A stretch of 64,000 nucleotides of DNA from Saprospiraceae bacterium (GTDB lineage: Bacteria; Bacteroidota; Bacteroidia; Chitinophagales; Saprospiraceae): assembly GCA_028285545.1 (NCBI GenBank), contig JANQPA010000105.1:62001-126000 (forward strand). Direction: 5' to 3'. Position 1 is the stretch's first letter, and every line of letters begins with the position of its first letter. The position numbers and the translations under genes are program-made. This document shows, piece by piece, positions 63,624 to 64,000 of the stretch. Under the pieces are notes generated by a model that was not told the origin of the DNA, searched no databases, and was given only the letters and a program-made list of their open reading frames with translations.

Positions 63624-64000
63624 ATGTTTCCTTTTAATATTAAAAATTATACGCTCAAGGAAATTATTGGTAAAGGAGCCCATAGTACTGTATATAAAGG
63701 ATGTTTATCTAATAATCCTTCTCTTGATTTTGCCATAAAAGTAGTTGACAAGACATCTTCATTGGACTCAATATTACTGGAAGCAGATTTATTATTAAGA
63801 TTAGATCACCCCAATATTGTACCCTTAGAAGATTATTTCCTTTATTCTGGAAAATTGGTCTTAGTGATGAAATATATAAGTGGTGAAAATCTTAAAACTG
63901 TCTTGGATAATAGAGAAAGTTTTAATGAACCGGAAGTAAGAAATTTTTTAATTCAAATAGGAAGTGCATTAGACCATGCACATTCAAAAAATATTATCCA
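63624..64000 (+). CDS. Hanks-type Ser/Thr protein kinase, C-terminus beyond the window
   Basis: The 125 visible residues are a kinase N-lobe. The glycine-rich loop is GKGAHSTVYKG (16-26), the ATP-binding Lys is Lys39 (FAIKVV), the helix-C Glu is Glu53, and DHPNIVPLEDYF follows. The window ends at SKNII, just before the expected HRD catalytic loop, so activity cannot be checked. It starts 15 bases after the FHA gene and is the likely enzyme whose phosphothreonine products the two FHA proteins read. Confidence 0.9.
   Translation, partial: MFPFNIKNYTLKEIIGKGAHSTVYKGCLSNNPSLDFAIKVVDKTSSLDSILLEADLLLRLDHPNIVPLEDYFLYSGKLVLVMKYISGENLKTVLDNRESFNEPEVRNFLIQIGSALDHAHSKNII

Noticed and set aside
1-64000. 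tRNA, rRNA and riboswitch genes
   Set aside because: I looked through the intergenic regions on both strands and saw no cloverleaf, T-loop motif or known riboswitch core; a covariance-model search would be needed to exclude small RNAs.

Overview
The window is chromosomal DNA of a Bacteroidota bacterium, most likely a Saprospiria or Cytophagia relative. The signs are several secreted proteins ending in type IX secretion sorting domains (type A and type B), DUF1501/DUF1800 and DUF5916 genes, PadR-linked permeases with a prefix domain, AT-rich DNA, and start sites without strong Shine-Dalgarno sequences. I found no tRNA, rRNA, CRISPR array, transposase or integrase.

Layout. 0-8 kb: a partial secreted protein, a two-gene molybdopterin/iron-sulfur oxidoreductase operon with no visible membrane anchor, an NTF2-like protein, MiaE and a family 2 glycosyltransferase. 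8-19 kb: a 1458-residue surface protein (Asp-box propeller, VWA, Ig-like domains, outer-membrane barrel), a secreted PQQ-like propeller protein, a PadR/permease pair and a lipoprotein. 19-26 kb: a minus-strand run encoding DUF5916, DoxX, an SMP-30-like protein, a Tat-exported ankyrin-like protein and an amidohydrolase-fold lipoprotein that lacks several metal ligands. 26-36 kb: a DUF1800/DUF1501/T9SS operon, an AAA ATPase-nuclease with a repeated operator-like region, a T9SS type B propeller adhesin and a DUF1684 lipoprotein. 36-49 kb: bestrophin, bactofilin-like, amidohydrolase, a MalT-like LuxR regulator, two alpha/beta hydrolases and an Acg-type nitroreductase. These are interspersed with several decayed genes (GNAT, serine hydrolase, SRPBCC, outer-membrane barrel, HTH).

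49-64 kb is the most unusual part. A 5'-truncated T9SS glycoside hydrolase is joined to a truncated HTH gene. Next to it, two 93-bp direct repeats (51194-51286 and 61006-61098, about 80% identical) bracket a 9.7-kb block. The block holds four minus-strand genes of unfamiliar type and two divergent tandem HTH paralogues. The four are a membrane protein, a basic coiled-coil protein, a protein with a transthyretin-like domain, and an L,D-transpeptidase-like protein with a peptidoglycan-binding domain; none has a signal peptide. Just beyond the second repeat, and running off the window, is a signalling cluster: an EAD11-FHA protein, a zinc-ribbon/membrane/FHA protein and a Hanks-type Ser/Thr kinase. 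EAD11 is known from predicted conflict systems. I suggest that this block and its neighbouring kinase/FHA cluster are the candidate undescribed system. Whether the two halves work together is inference.
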